From NCBI RefSeq assembly GCF_001556865.1, contig NZ_LSJY01000202.1:62001-126000 (forward strand): a stretch of DNA of 64,000 nt. The letters are read 5' to 3'. Shown one piece after another: positions 54,444 through 62,958 of the stretch (positions within the stretch are counted from its first letter, which is position 1; every line of letters starts with the position of its first letter). The translations under genes and the position numbers were made by a program. The notes beneath the pieces were generated by a model that saw only the letters and a program-made list of their open reading frames with translations, was not told the origin of the DNA and made no database searches. The stretch comes from Sphingobium sp. CCH11-B1. Lineage in GTDB: Bacteria > Pseudomonadota > Alphaproteobacteria > Sphingomonadales > Sphingomonadaceae.

Positions 54444-54635
54444 TCACGCGCCAAGGAACATCCGCGCCGCGACCCAGGCCAGCGCAATCGCAACGCCGGC
54501 AGACAGGCCACACAGCAGATAGCCGACATAGAGCAGCAGCGGCGGATGCGGCCGCGCCATTTTCCGGTTCCGTTGCGCCGCCGAAAGGATCACGCTCGCC
54601 AAAAGGCCATAAGTCAGCGCTGCAAATTCCATCAT
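54444..54635 (-). CDS. Small two-helix membrane protein, hypothetical
   Basis: A 63-residue frame with two hydrophobic helices (EFAALTYGLLASVILSAA and LLLYVGYLLCGLSAGVAIAL) separated by a basic loop (QRNRKMARPH). It lies between tilS and ftsH on the same strand. The ribosome-binding site is weak (AAGTAG) and there are two adjacent ATG codons. Amphipathic organisation and codon composition suggest a real small gene, but I know no named family. Confidence 0.5.
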   Translation of the reverse strand: MMEFAALTYGLLASVILSAAQRNRKMARPHPPLLLYVGYLLCGLSAGVAIALAWVAARMFLGA

Positions 54636-54785
54636 CTACTTCATTCCCCGCTTGTGCGGATGCAGGATAGGGCAATGGGCCGTTAAGGAAAGATCACCGC
54701 ATCGCACAAAATCGGCAGGGCGTTCAGACTGCGGGATCATCCGTGGAACCATATCGTAACGACCGGAAACGGCTGAACGCGACGG

Positions 54786-55736
54786 TCAGCGACGGGCCGG
54801 CGCGGGCATCAGCGTCCAGCTCGCGCCGCCGGTCAGCAGCCAGTCACCCAGGCTGCTTTTTCCACCGGTCATGGCCTGGGCGATGGCGCGGTCGATGGCC
54901 TCGCCTCGCGGCGTGGGCGATTCGGGATCGGCGACGGCCAGCATGTGCAGCAGCAGGCGGCGCAGATATTCGCGCGGAAGGTCGGTGCGCTCCAGGCGGC
55001 AGCCCGCGCCCTCCCGCCGCACATGCGCCGCCGCAAGCGCCTCGACGCTCCACGCCAGCGCCGCCTCCGCTTCCGCCAGCGCCGCCGCGCTGCGCCCCGC
55101 TGCCTCCGGGTCGATCCAGTCCACCCCGGCCAAAGCCGCGCGCAATGCCGCCCGGTCGTACCGCCTGTCGGCATTGGACGGGTCATGGACGAAGGGCAGC
55201 CCTTCTGTCTCCGCCAGTGCGACCAGCGCTGCCTTGCGCTCGCCCAGCAGCGGGCGGATCACCCGCCCCGCCTGCCCGCGCACGCCCGCCAGCCCGGCCA
55301 CGCCCGATCCGCGGTTGAGGCGCATGATCATGGTTTCCAGCTGATCGTCGGCATGATGTGCCGTCATGATCCAGTCGATGCCCCGCGCGCCCCGCCATGC
55401 CTCGATCAGGCGGTAACGCATCGTCCGCGCCCAATTCTGGACGTTGCCGGCGACGGGCGCGTCGGGGATCAGGACGTCGTGCGGCACGCCCGCCCCCGCA
55501 CACCAGCGCGCCACCATGGCCGCTTCCTCCGCCGCTTCGGGCCGCAGCCGGTGGTCGACCGTCACCGCCTCGACCCGTCCTGGGTAGAGCAGCGACGTCA
55601 GGAAAAGCAACGCCATGCTGTCCGGCCCGCCCGACACGGCGACGCCGAAGCGCGCGGCATCATCCGCGCCCGTCATCGCGGCGATGGCCTGCGCCAGCCG
55701 CGCCTCCAGCGCCGCCCGGCTGTTGTCTAGCTGCAC
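54786..55736 (-). CDS. tilS: tRNA(Ile)-lysidine synthase
   Basis: A 316-residue PP-loop enzyme that makes lysidine at C34 of tRNA-Ile(CAU). The PP-loop FGVAVSGGPDSMALLFLTSL lies near residue 20, followed by VEAVTVDHRLRPEA, YRLIEAWRGARGIDWIMTAH, HHADDQLETMIMRL and RGSGVAGLAG. The GTG at 55736 overlaps the end of cpoB by 10 bases; an upstream extension lies wholly inside cpoB and is rejected. The C-terminal part is shorter than in E. coli TilS, as in other alphaproteobacteria. Essential function expected. Confidence 0.93.
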   Translation of the reverse strand: MQLDNSRAALEARLAQAIAAMTGADDAARFGVAVSGGPDSMALLFLTSLLYPGRVEAVTVDHRLRPEAAEEAAMVARWCAGAGVPHDVLIPDAPVAGNVQNWARTMRYRLIEAWRGARGIDWIMTAHHADDQLETMIMRLNRGSGVAGLAGVRGQAGRVIRPLLGERKAALVALAETEGLPFVHDPSNADRRYDRAALRAALAGVDWIDPEAAGRSAAALAEAEAALAWSVEALAAAHVRREGAGCRLERTDLPREYLRRLLLHMLAVADPESPTPRGEAIDRAIAQAMTGGKSSLGDWLLTGGASWTLMPAPARR

Positions 55737-56677
55737 TTCGCGGTGGCGCGTCCCTTGGCCATCATGCCCTTCAGGCTGGCGGACAGGGTCGCGCCATAGA
55801 CCTGGTCCAGTTCCTGATAGACCTTGCACGCGTCGCTCGGCTTCTTGAGCTGGATCAGCGCCTCGCCCAGATAGGCGAGACTGTCGGGCGCGCGATCGCC
55901 GCGCGGGCGCTTCTGGTAATTTTCATAGAAGGCAACGGAAGCGAGTGCCGGCTTGCCATCGTCCAGATAAGCGCGGCCGAGCAGATTCTGCGCCTTGCTG
56001 GCGATCGGGCTGTCGCCATATTTCTCGACCGTGGCCTTCAACTGCGCCTGCGCTTCAGGATAGAATTTCGCATCCCACAGGCGGAAGCCATAGCTGTAGG
56101 CGTCGTCGGCGGCATTGCCGGTGCTCGGCCGTTCGATCGCCGCGACCGCCGTCTTGCGCTCTTCGCTGGCAACGGGCGTGGCGACCGGCTTTGCGGGCGC
56201 GGGCGCGGGCTTCGTCGCTGCGGGCCGGGTCGCAGCCGGCAATGCCGCGCTGCCGGCGGGCGGCGTGAACGGGGCGGTCGCCGCAGGCGCGGCAGCCGGA
56301 TCGACCGCCGGGGGAGCCAGCCTGGCGTCCGTCTCAGTCTTGTAGCGGTTGAACGCCTCCTCCAGCTGGCGCAGCTTGAAGCTGTTTTCCTCGACCTGGC
56401 CGGTGACGGAGGCAAGCTGCGATTCCAGCGCGCCCACCCGTGCCGTCAGGTCGGCGATGGGCGTGCTGGCCGGACTGCCGGGCGCGACGGTCGGGGTTGC
56501 TGGCCGGCTGATCTCCGCCTCAAGCGGCTGGCCGCCGGGAAAGACCTTGCGCTGCACCGCGCGCATTTCCTTTTCCAGCCGGTCGACGCGACCCTCGACC
56601 GTCGTCTGCGCCGTTGCGGCAGGTGCGAACGCCAGCAGGACGGCCGAAGTCGCAAAAAGGGCGTTACGCATCATCAT
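55727..56677 (-). CDS. cpoB: Cell division coordinator CpoB (YbgF)-like TPR protein
   Basis: A 316-residue periplasmic protein. Start MMMRNALFATSAVLLAFAPA gives a signal peptide ending TAQ. An N-terminal coiled coil (GRVDRLEKEMRAVQRKVF; ALESQLASVTGQVEENSFKL) is followed by a long Pro/Ala-rich linker (about residues 120-185). TPR repeats start at DDAYSYGFRLWDAKFYPEAQ and KAQNLLGRAYLDDGKPALAS. In E. coli this protein links the Tol system to peptidoglycan synthesis. It overlaps tilS. The tol-pal genes usually upstream are replaced here by rodZ. Confidence 0.9.
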   Translation of the reverse strand: MMMRNALFATSAVLLAFAPAATAQTTVEGRVDRLEKEMRAVQRKVFPGGQPLEAEISRPATPTVAPGSPASTPIADLTARVGALESQLASVTGQVEENSFKLRQLEEAFNRYKTETDARLAPPAVDPAAAPAATAPFTPPAGSAALPAATRPAATKPAPAPAKPVATPVASEERKTAVAAIERPSTGNAADDAYSYGFRLWDAKFYPEAQAQLKATVEKYGDSPIASKAQNLLGRAYLDDGKPALASVAFYENYQKRPRGDRAPDSLAYLGEALIQLKKPSDACKVYQELDQVYGATLSASLKGMMAKGRATAKCS

Positions 56678-56761
56678 CCCCGACTTAACTTTCTTGCGCC
56701 CAACCATAATCGCTTATTCCACTTGGTAAAGCGCGACGTGCGCCGGGGTCGAGCGCGTGGA

Positions 56762-57613
56762 TCAGGGACCCGATTGAACAGGGGCCGGCGTCGCGGCGGA
56801 CGGCGTCGCCCCGGCCGGAACGGTCGCAGCGCCCCGCGCCAGCAGCGCCTCTGCGCTCACCGGCACATCGGCGATGGTCCGGTCCGCCGCACCCAGCGGC
56901 GGAATCGGCTTCCCGCCGACGGTCACGGACAGCGCCTGCGGCCGACCGGTCAGGATCATCGGCCCCTTGGCCGTGGCCGGCAGGGTGAAGCTCTCACCCT
57001 TCTTCATCAGGCCGTCCTTCAACCGCTCGCCCGCCTCGTCATAGATGCGCAGCCACACATCGTCGGTCGCGGTAAAGACGACCGGCCTGGCAGCGGGAGG
57101 GATGGGCGCGCGGGTTCCGGCGGGCCGGGCCGCAGCAGGCTGCGGCGTCTGCTGCTGCGCGATCTGCTCGCCCATCGGCGGCGTCAGCACCTGCGTACGC
57201 CACAGCGTGTAGCCGGCGATCAACAGCACGACGATCGCCGCCACGACCCAAGCCAGCCGGCGCGGCGGCACGCGCGCGGGATCGACCGGCTCGAACGCTT
57301 CATAACGATTGGCGCCCAGGTCGCTTTCATGCACGGCGCGGCGCACATCGGCGGCGACTTCCACCTCGTCCATGCCGATGGCGCGGGCGTAGGCGCGGGC
57401 GAAGCCGACCGCATAGGGGATGCCGGGCAACGCGCCGTAATCGTCGCGCTCGATCGCCTCTAGCTGGCGCTGCGCAATGCGGGTGCGGGTCGCGACATCC
57501 TGGATCGACAGACCCTGCGCTTCGCGCCCCGCACGCAGCTTCGCGCCGGGGGTGTCGGTCTGCGCGTCCGCCGCGCCGACTGCGCCGGTGTCCAATTCCG
57601 TTTCGTCCGCCAT
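56762..57613 (-). CDS. rodZ: RodZ-like helix-turn-helix membrane protein
   Basis: A 283-residue cytoskeletal/membrane protein. An N-terminal Cro/C1-type HTH (KLRAGREAQGLSIQDVATRT, residues 25-90) is followed by a basic stretch, one membrane helix near residues 120-140 (LAWVVAAIVVLLIAGYTLW), a Pro/Ala-rich linker and a C-terminal beta domain (DUF4115; DDVWLRIYDEAGERLKDGLM). RodZ links MreB filaments to the elongasome. It lies between ptsP and cpoB on the same strand. The start at 57613 fits the family. Confidence 0.88.
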   Translation of the reverse strand: MADETELDTGAVGAADAQTDTPGAKLRAGREAQGLSIQDVATRTRIAQRQLEAIERDDYGALPGIPYAVGFARAYARAIGMDEVEVAADVRRAVHESDLGANRYEAFEPVDPARVPPRRLAWVVAAIVVLLIAGYTLWRTQVLTPPMGEQIAQQQTPQPAAARPAGTRAPIPPAARPVVFTATDDVWLRIYDEAGERLKDGLMKKGESFTLPATAKGPMILTGRPQALSVTVGGKPIPPLGAADRTIADVPVSAEALLARGAATVPAGATPSAATPAPVQSGP

Positions 57614-57687
57614 GCTGCTCCGCGACCTTTTTCTCGCCGGCCTTGTCTCATTGTGGCACTGGCCTTGTCAACGCCGGGACAGGCCGT

Positions 57688-59961
57688 TCACCCCGCTTCT
57701 ATATTCCGCTCTTTCGCCCATTCGGACAGCCGGGCGCGAATGTCGGTCGCGCCTTCGTCCAGCCACTGACGCATCAGGGCCTGCAGTTCCGCCGCGTCGA
57801 TCATGCGGATCATCGCCTTGACCGGCCCGACCGACGCAGGCGTGATCGACAGGCGGCGAATCCCGAGCGCGATGAGCGCCATCGCCTCCAGCGTGCGCCC
57901 GCCCATTTCGCCGCACACGCCGACGGGCACGCCATGCGCCTCGGTCGCGCGCACCACCCGGTCCAGGAAGCGCAGGATCGCGATGCTCAGCCAGTCGTAC
58001 CGCTCCGCCAGCTTGGGATGGGCGCGGTCGGCAGCGAAGAGGAATTGCGTCAGGTCGTTGGTCCCCACCGACAGAAAGTCGAGGCGCGGCAGCAACAGGT
58101 CCAGCACCTCGGCCAGCGCCGGCACCTCCAGCATCGCGCCATATCTGACCGCGATCGGCATCTTCTTGCGCTGGCCGATCAGCCATTCGCGCTGCCCCTC
58201 CACCAGAGCGCGCGCCTCCTCATATTCCCATGGTTCCGACACCATCGGGAACATGATGTTCAAGACCTTGCCCGCGCCCGCCTCCAGCAGCGCGCGCGCC
58301 TGCGCTTTCATGAGGCCATCGCGGTCCAGCGCCAGCCGCAGCGCGCGCCACCCCATCGCCGGATTATCCTCATGCTCGTCATCGTCGCGCTGCATGTACG
58401 GCAGCGCCTTGTCGCCGCCGATGTCCACCGTGCGGAAGATCACGGGCCGGTCGCCCGCCGCATCCAGCACGTCCTTGTAGAGCCGCTGCTGCTTTTCCCG
58501 CTGCGGCAGCGTGGCCGACACCAGGAACTGGAATTCGGTGCGGAACAGGCCGATGCCGTCCGCGCCCACCAGGTCCAGCGCCTGCGCATCCTCCCGCAGG
58601 CCGGCATTGACCATCAGCTCGACCCGCTGCCCGTCCACCGTCACCGACGGCAGGTCGCGCATGGCGGCGAATTCCGCGCGGCGCTTCTGGGTGATGTGCA
58701 GCTTGTTCTCGAACGCCTCGTCCATGTCGGCGCTCGGGCGGAGCAGCAGCGTATTCTCGTTGACATCCATCAGGATGAGGTCGCCCTCGCTCACCTGATG
58801 GCGGATATCGCGCACCCGGCCCAGCACCGGCACGCCCATGGCGCGCGCGACGATGGTCACATGCGCGGTCAGCGATCCTTCCTCCAGGATCACGCCCTTC
58901 AGCCGCCGCCGGTCATATTCCAGCAGTTCGGCTGGGCCAAGGTTGCGGGCGATCAGGATCGCGTCCTGCCGAAGGCCCATCTGCGCCGCCGTGCCCAATT
59001 GCCCGGACACGATGCGCAACAGCCGGTTCGCCAGATCCTCCAGGTCGTGCATCCGGTCGCTCAGCAACGGATCGTCGATCTGCCGCATCCGCATCCGGGT
59101 GCGCTGCTGCACCCGTTCGATCGCGGCCTCGGCGGTCAGTCCGCTGTCGATCGCCTCGTTGATGCGGCGCGTCCACCCTTCGTCATAGGCGAACATCTTG
59201 TATGTTTCGAGCACCTCCTGATGCTCGCCCTCGGTGCCGAACTCGGCCGCGCCGGTCATGCGATCGATCTGCTCGCGCATCTTGGCGAAGGCGGAAATGA
59301 CGCGCGCGCGCTCCGCCTCCGTATCCTCCGCCACCGTATGTTCGACATGGATGCGTGGCTGGTGGAACACCGCATGCCCCCGCGCCATCCCCATTACCAG
59401 CTGCAGCCCGTGCAGCATCGTCGTGCCGGTTTCGGCGACCCGCGAATCCGCCGGGCCATCGTCGGCCAGTTCAGCGTTGGCGATCAGTTCGGACAGCACC
59501 ATGGCGACCGTCTGCAACGCCTCGATTTCGACCTCCTCGTAACGGCGCGGCTCCATATGCTGCACGCACAGCACGCCGATGGCGCGCTCGCGCCGGACGA
59601 TCGGCACGCCGGCGAAGCTGTGGAACATGTCCTCGCCCGTCTCGGGCCGATAGGAAAAGTCCGGGTGCGCGGCCGCTTCGTCCAGGTTCAGCGTCTCGAC
59701 ATTGGTGGCGATCAGGCCGACCAGGCCCTCCCCCATCGCCATGCGCGTGACGTGCACCGCCTCCTGCTTCAGCCCCCGCGTCGCGAACAGCTCCAGCACG
59801 CCCTCGCGCACCAGATAGATGGAGCAGACCTCGCTCGACAGCGACTCGCCGATGATCTCCACCACCTTGTTGAGCTTGGCCTGTGCGCTGGTGCGCGCGG
59901 CCATCACCTCCTGCAGGCGGATCAATATCTGGCGGGCGGCGGCGGCGGGCGTGCTGGGCAT
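57688..59961 (-). CDS. ptsP: PEP-protein phosphotransferase of the nitrogen PTS (EI-Ntr)
   Basis: A 757-residue enzyme that moves phosphate from PEP to NPr, starting the regulatory nitrogen PTS. An N-terminal GAF domain (residues 20-170; SSEVCSIYLVREGVLELFAT) senses glutamine or 2-oxoglutarate in homologues. The phospho-His domain has GSLTAHVTIVARAMGVPVLG near 365, with the phosphorylated His. The PEP-binding barrel carries LFRTEFQFL, PVIFRTVDIGGDKALPYM, DFLSVGTNDLTQFLFAADR and GVCGEMGGR with the catalytic Cys. Upstream of the ATG at 59961 lies the divergent aminotransferase gene. Confidence 0.95.
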   Translation of the reverse strand: MPSTPAAAARQILIRLQEVMAARTSAQAKLNKVVEIIGESLSSEVCSIYLVREGVLELFATRGLKQEAVHVTRMAMGEGLVGLIATNVETLNLDEAAAHPDFSYRPETGEDMFHSFAGVPIVRRERAIGVLCVQHMEPRRYEEVEIEALQTVAMVLSELIANAELADDGPADSRVAETGTTMLHGLQLVMGMARGHAVFHQPRIHVEHTVAEDTEAERARVISAFAKMREQIDRMTGAAEFGTEGEHQEVLETYKMFAYDEGWTRRINEAIDSGLTAEAAIERVQQRTRMRMRQIDDPLLSDRMHDLEDLANRLLRIVSGQLGTAAQMGLRQDAILIARNLGPAELLEYDRRRLKGVILEEGSLTAHVTIVARAMGVPVLGRVRDIRHQVSEGDLILMDVNENTLLLRPSADMDEAFENKLHITQKRRAEFAAMRDLPSVTVDGQRVELMVNAGLREDAQALDLVGADGIGLFRTEFQFLVSATLPQREKQQRLYKDVLDAAGDRPVIFRTVDIGGDKALPYMQRDDDEHEDNPAMGWRALRLALDRDGLMKAQARALLEAGAGKVLNIMFPMVSEPWEYEEARALVEGQREWLIGQRKKMPIAVRYGAMLEVPALAEVLDLLLPRLDFLSVGTNDLTQFLFAADRAHPKLAERYDWLSIAILRFLDRVVRATEAHGVPVGVCGEMGGRTLEAMALIALGIRRLSITPASVGPVKAMIRMIDAAELQALMRQWLDEGATDIRARLSEWAKERNIEAG

Positions 59962-60124
59962 GGCATTGCGCTAACAGATTGATGCCGGGCTTACCAAGGC
60001 GATTTCAATCGATCTCGGCGCATTATTGAAGGACTTTGCCTGTTTGCATGGCGGAAACATTCGATACAATCGTTCGGCACGATGACAGGGGGTTACGCAT
60101 CCCCAAGCAGAGAGGGACAGCGAC

Positions 60125-61312
60125 ATGGCGACCGACGCGCAAACGACATTCGACCAGGCGACCATCGAACCGGCGACTTTCGAACAGGATCTGGCCGCGC
60201 GCGGCTATTCCCGCCGCCAGATGGCAAAGGCCGCCGCGTTGCTCGGCGCCGCCGCCGCGACGATCCGCATGCCGGAAGCGAGCGCGCAGCAGGCGGCGAA
60301 AGCCGTGTCGGGCGCGGTACGCATCGGCGCCAATGAATGCTGGACCGGCCCCTTCCCTTCCGGCGTCGCCGCCGCCACGAAGCTGGCCCAGGAAGGCAAC
60401 CGTTACGAACCCGACGACGAACATGCCAAGCTGTTCGCCGCCGTCGCCTCGGTGGAGGGTATTCCGGCCGAACGCATCCTCGCATGGCCCGGCTCGTCCG
60501 ACCCGCTGAGCCGCGTCGCCGTCGCCTACGCCTCGCCCACGCGCGGCATCGTGACCGCCGATCCGACCTATGAAGCGATCTGGCGCACCGCCGCCTGGCT
60601 CGGCGCGCCGGTGAAGAAGGTGCCGCTGACCAAGGATTACGCCCATGACGTGAAGGCGATGCTGGCGGCCGATCCGAATGCCGGCGTCTATTATATCTGC
60701 TCGCCCAACAACCCGACCGGCACGGTCACGCCCATCGCCGACATCGAATGGCTGGCGAACAACAAGCCCAAGGACGCGATCCTGGTCGTCGACGAAGCCT
60801 ATATCCACTGGGTCGACGGCCCCAATGCGGCGAAGCTAGCGGGCACGCGCGACGATGTGCTGATCCTGCGCACCTTCTCGAAGCTGTTCGGCATGGCGGG
60901 CATGCGCCTCGGCCTCACCTTCGCAAGCCCCACGCTCATGGAAAAGATGATGCGCTATGACGGCGGGCAGGTCACGGCGATGCTGCCGATGACCGCCGTC
61001 GCCTGCGGCACTGCTTCCGTGACGGAAGCCGCGCTCATCAAGCAGCGCCGCGCCGAAATGGTCGCCGCCCGCGAAAAGTCGGTCTCCCACCTGAAGGCCA
61101 AAGGGATCAAGGTGATCCCGGGCAGCCAGGCCAATATGTTCATGGTGGACTGGGGCAAGCCGGCCAAGCCGATGATGGAGGCGATCCTGGCGCAGGGCGT
61201 CCAGATCGGCCGGTCCTGGCCCATCTGGCCCAACGTGTCGCGCGTGTCGGTCGGCTCCATGGAGGAAATGGAGGCTTTCAACGCCGCCGTCGACAAAGTC
61301 TGGAAGGCGTAA
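60125..61312 (+). CDS. PLP-dependent aminotransferase (class I/II, HisC-like) with Tat-type signal
   Basis: A 395-residue aminotransferase with GAGGGA upstream of its ATG. Residues 24-55 look like a twin-arginine signal: ARGYSRRQMAKAAALLGAAA, then a cleavage-like ASA-Q. The mature part is a fold-type-I enzyme: ANECWTGPFPSG, IEWLANNKPKDAILVVDEAY (PLP Asp/Tyr), SPNNPTGTV, TFSKLFGMAGMRLG with the Schiff-base Lys near 262, and SRVSVGSMEEM with the carboxylate-binding Arg. It resembles histidinol-phosphate aminotransferases, but its export signal and the tandem paralogue suggest a periplasmic or membrane-attached role. Substrate unknown. Confidence 0.88.
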   Translation: MATDAQTTFDQATIEPATFEQDLAARGYSRRQMAKAAALLGAAAATIRMPEASAQQAAKAVSGAVRIGANECWTGPFPSGVAAATKLAQEGNRYEPDDEHAKLFAAVASVEGIPAERILAWPGSSDPLSRVAVAYASPTRGIVTADPTYEAIWRTAAWLGAPVKKVPLTKDYAHDVKAMLAADPNAGVYYICSPNNPTGTVTPIADIEWLANNKPKDAILVVDEAYIHWVDGPNAAKLAGTRDDVLILRTFSKLFGMAGMRLGLTFASPTLMEKMMRYDGGQVTAMLPMTAVACGTASVTEAALIKQRRAEMVAAREKSVSHLKAKGIKVIPGSQANMFMVDWGKPAKPMMEAILAQGVQIGRSWPIWPNVSRVSVGSMEEMEAFNAAVDKVWKA

Positions 61313-61348
61313 TCCTTTCGCCCCGCGCCTGACGGCGCAGGGCAGAGC

Positions 61349-61426
61349 GGCACCGGCCCGCTCCCCCATCCGGCTTCCCAATGGACGTATCATATGGGAA
61401 GCCGGATGGGGGAGCGGGCCGGTGCC
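61349..61426. repeat. Perfect 32-bp inverted repeat between tandem aminotransferase genes
   Basis: The left arm 61349-61380 (starting GGCACCGGCCCGCTCCCCCA) and right arm 61395-61426 are exact reverse complements over 32 bases, with a 14-base loop. On the plus strand the right arm is followed by ATATTGTTTTT, so it could act as an exceptionally strong terminator for the first aminotransferase gene. The arms have no similarity to the purM-purN repeat. Confidence 0.95.
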
Positions 61427-61569
61427 ATATTGTTTTTCGCCAGGAAAACAGAAAATCACAGAAAATCAAAGAGGCGCATTGTGGAAATGCGCCGCCGCTT
61501 CGTCTTCCCCGGTTGAATAAGCTGAACATGATCGCAGACGCTCTCATCGCAGACAGGGGACATCACACC

Positions 61570-62736
61570 ATGACCATGATGCTGAACAAGGAAGCCAAGG
61601 AAGACCTGATGGACCGCGGCTATTCGCGCCGCCAGTTGGCCGAGATCACCGCGCTCGTCGGCGCGGGCGTCGCCGCCAGCGCGCTGCTCCCCGCCGCCGC
61701 GCTCGCACAGCAGCAGGCAGGCCGTGGCATCAAGGGCGCGGTGCGCATCGGCGCCAACGAATGCTGGACCGGTCCTTTCCCTTCGGGCGTTCAGGCGGCG
61801 GCCGAAGCCGCCTCCTTCGGCAACTGGTACGATCCCGACAATTATCGCGGTGACCTCATCAAGACCGTCGCCGCCGTCGAAAGCCTGCCCGAAACCCACA
61901 TCATGCCCTGGCCCGGTTCGGGCGGCCCGCTGGTCAGCATCGTCGCGGCCTATTGCTCGCCGACCAAGGGCCTGGTCACCGCCGATCCGACTTTCGAATC
62001 CGCCTGGCGCACCGCCGACTATATGAAGGCCCCGATCGCCAAGGCGCCCCAGGCCATCGGCAAGGGTCATGACGTGAAGGCGATGCTGGCCGCCAACCCG
62101 AACGCCGGCCTCTATTATATCTGCACGCCCAACAACCCGACCGGCACGATCACGCCGCTCGCGGACATCAAATGGCTGCTCGACAACAAGCCGGCCGACT
62201 CCATGCTGCTGGTGGACGAAGCCTATATCCACTTCTCCGAAGCGCCAAGCGCCGCCACCCTGATCGGCAACCGCAAGGACATCATCGTCATGCGGACCTT
62301 CTCGAAGCTGTTCGGCATGGCGGGCGTGCGCCTCGGCCTCACCTTCGCGGACCCCGAAGTGCAGAAGCGCATCATGCTGTTCGGCCCGGCGGCGGGCGGC
62401 CTTGCCATCACCGCCATGCACTGCGGCAACGCGGTGTACAAGGAAGCCGCGCTCATCACCGCGCGCCGCAACGAAATGATCGGCAACCGCGAGGAAACGA
62501 TCGCCTATCTCACCAAGAAGGGCATCGAGGTACAGCCGGGCAGCCAGGCCAACATGTTCATGGTCAACTGGAAGAAGCCGGCCAAGGAGATGCAGGCCGC
62601 CCTGCTCGCCGCGCCGGAAAAGGTGCAGATCGGCCGCAGCTGGGCGATCTGGCCCACCGTCTCGCGCGTCACCGTCGGCTCGTCCGACGACATGGCCAAG
62701 TTCCGCGCGGCGGTCGACAAGGTCTACAAGGCGTAA
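61570..62736 (+). CDS. PLP-dependent aminotransferase paralogue with Tat-type signal
   Basis: A 388-residue paralogue of the preceding enzyme. Start MTMMLNKEAKEDLMDRGYSR with AGGGGA upstream. The signal is DRGYSRRQLAEITALVGAGV, ending ALA-Q. Shared motifs are KGAVRIGANECWTGPFPSGV, YYICTPNNPTGTITPLADIK, MLLVDEAYIHFSE and TFSKLFGMAGVRLGLTFADP with the PLP Lys; the C-terminus has IGRSWAIWPTVSRVTVGSSD. All catalytic residues are intact. The two copies are similar throughout, diverging most in the signal and in the active-site-near GGLAITAMHCGNAVYKEAAL segment, which suggests different substrates. Confidence 0.88.
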   Translation: MTMMLNKEAKEDLMDRGYSRRQLAEITALVGAGVAASALLPAAALAQQQAGRGIKGAVRIGANECWTGPFPSGVQAAAEAASFGNWYDPDNYRGDLIKTVAAVESLPETHIMPWPGSGGPLVSIVAAYCSPTKGLVTADPTFESAWRTADYMKAPIAKAPQAIGKGHDVKAMLAANPNAGLYYICTPNNPTGTITPLADIKWLLDNKPADSMLLVDEAYIHFSEAPSAATLIGNRKDIIVMRTFSKLFGMAGVRLGLTFADPEVQKRIMLFGPAAGGLAITAMHCGNAVYKEAALITARRNEMIGNREETIAYLTKKGIEVQPGSQANMFMVNWKKPAKEMQAALLAAPEKVQIGRSWAIWPTVSRVTVGSSDDMAKFRAAVDKVYKA

Positions 62737-62761
62737 GCATTCCCATAGCCTTGCGAAGGGA

Positions 62762-62791
62762 GGGCGTCCGGGCGACCGGACGCCCTTTTTT
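62762..62791 (+). terminator. Rho-independent terminator after the second aminotransferase gene
   Basis: A perfect 10-bp stem GGGCGTCCGG (62762-62771) / CCGGACGCCC (62776-62785) with a 4-base GCGA loop and six T (62786-62791), 25 bases after the stop codon. Confidence 0.93.
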
Positions 62792-62958
62792 CATGCGTGC
62801 GGCGGCGCACGCGTCCCCGCGACGGCGCAGCGATTTGCACGAATCCGGCGATGACGTCGGGCGAAACGACAAGAACTTCACCGGTCGCGTTTCAGGCCCG
62901 CTGCGAAGCGGCAATCAGCCTCTTTCTTTCGCGGTTCCCCATCCCCATAGAGGGGACC

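Noticed and set aside
57643..59982. A 779-codon plus-strand frame opposite ptsP
   Set aside because: Antisense shadow of a complete EI-Ntr gene; rich in His/Arg/Gln as such shadows are, with no motif.
60125..61312. Calling the first aminotransferase hisC of histidine synthesis
   Set aside because: It has an export-type signal, a tandem paralogue and no other his genes nearby; HisC-like is all the sequence supports.
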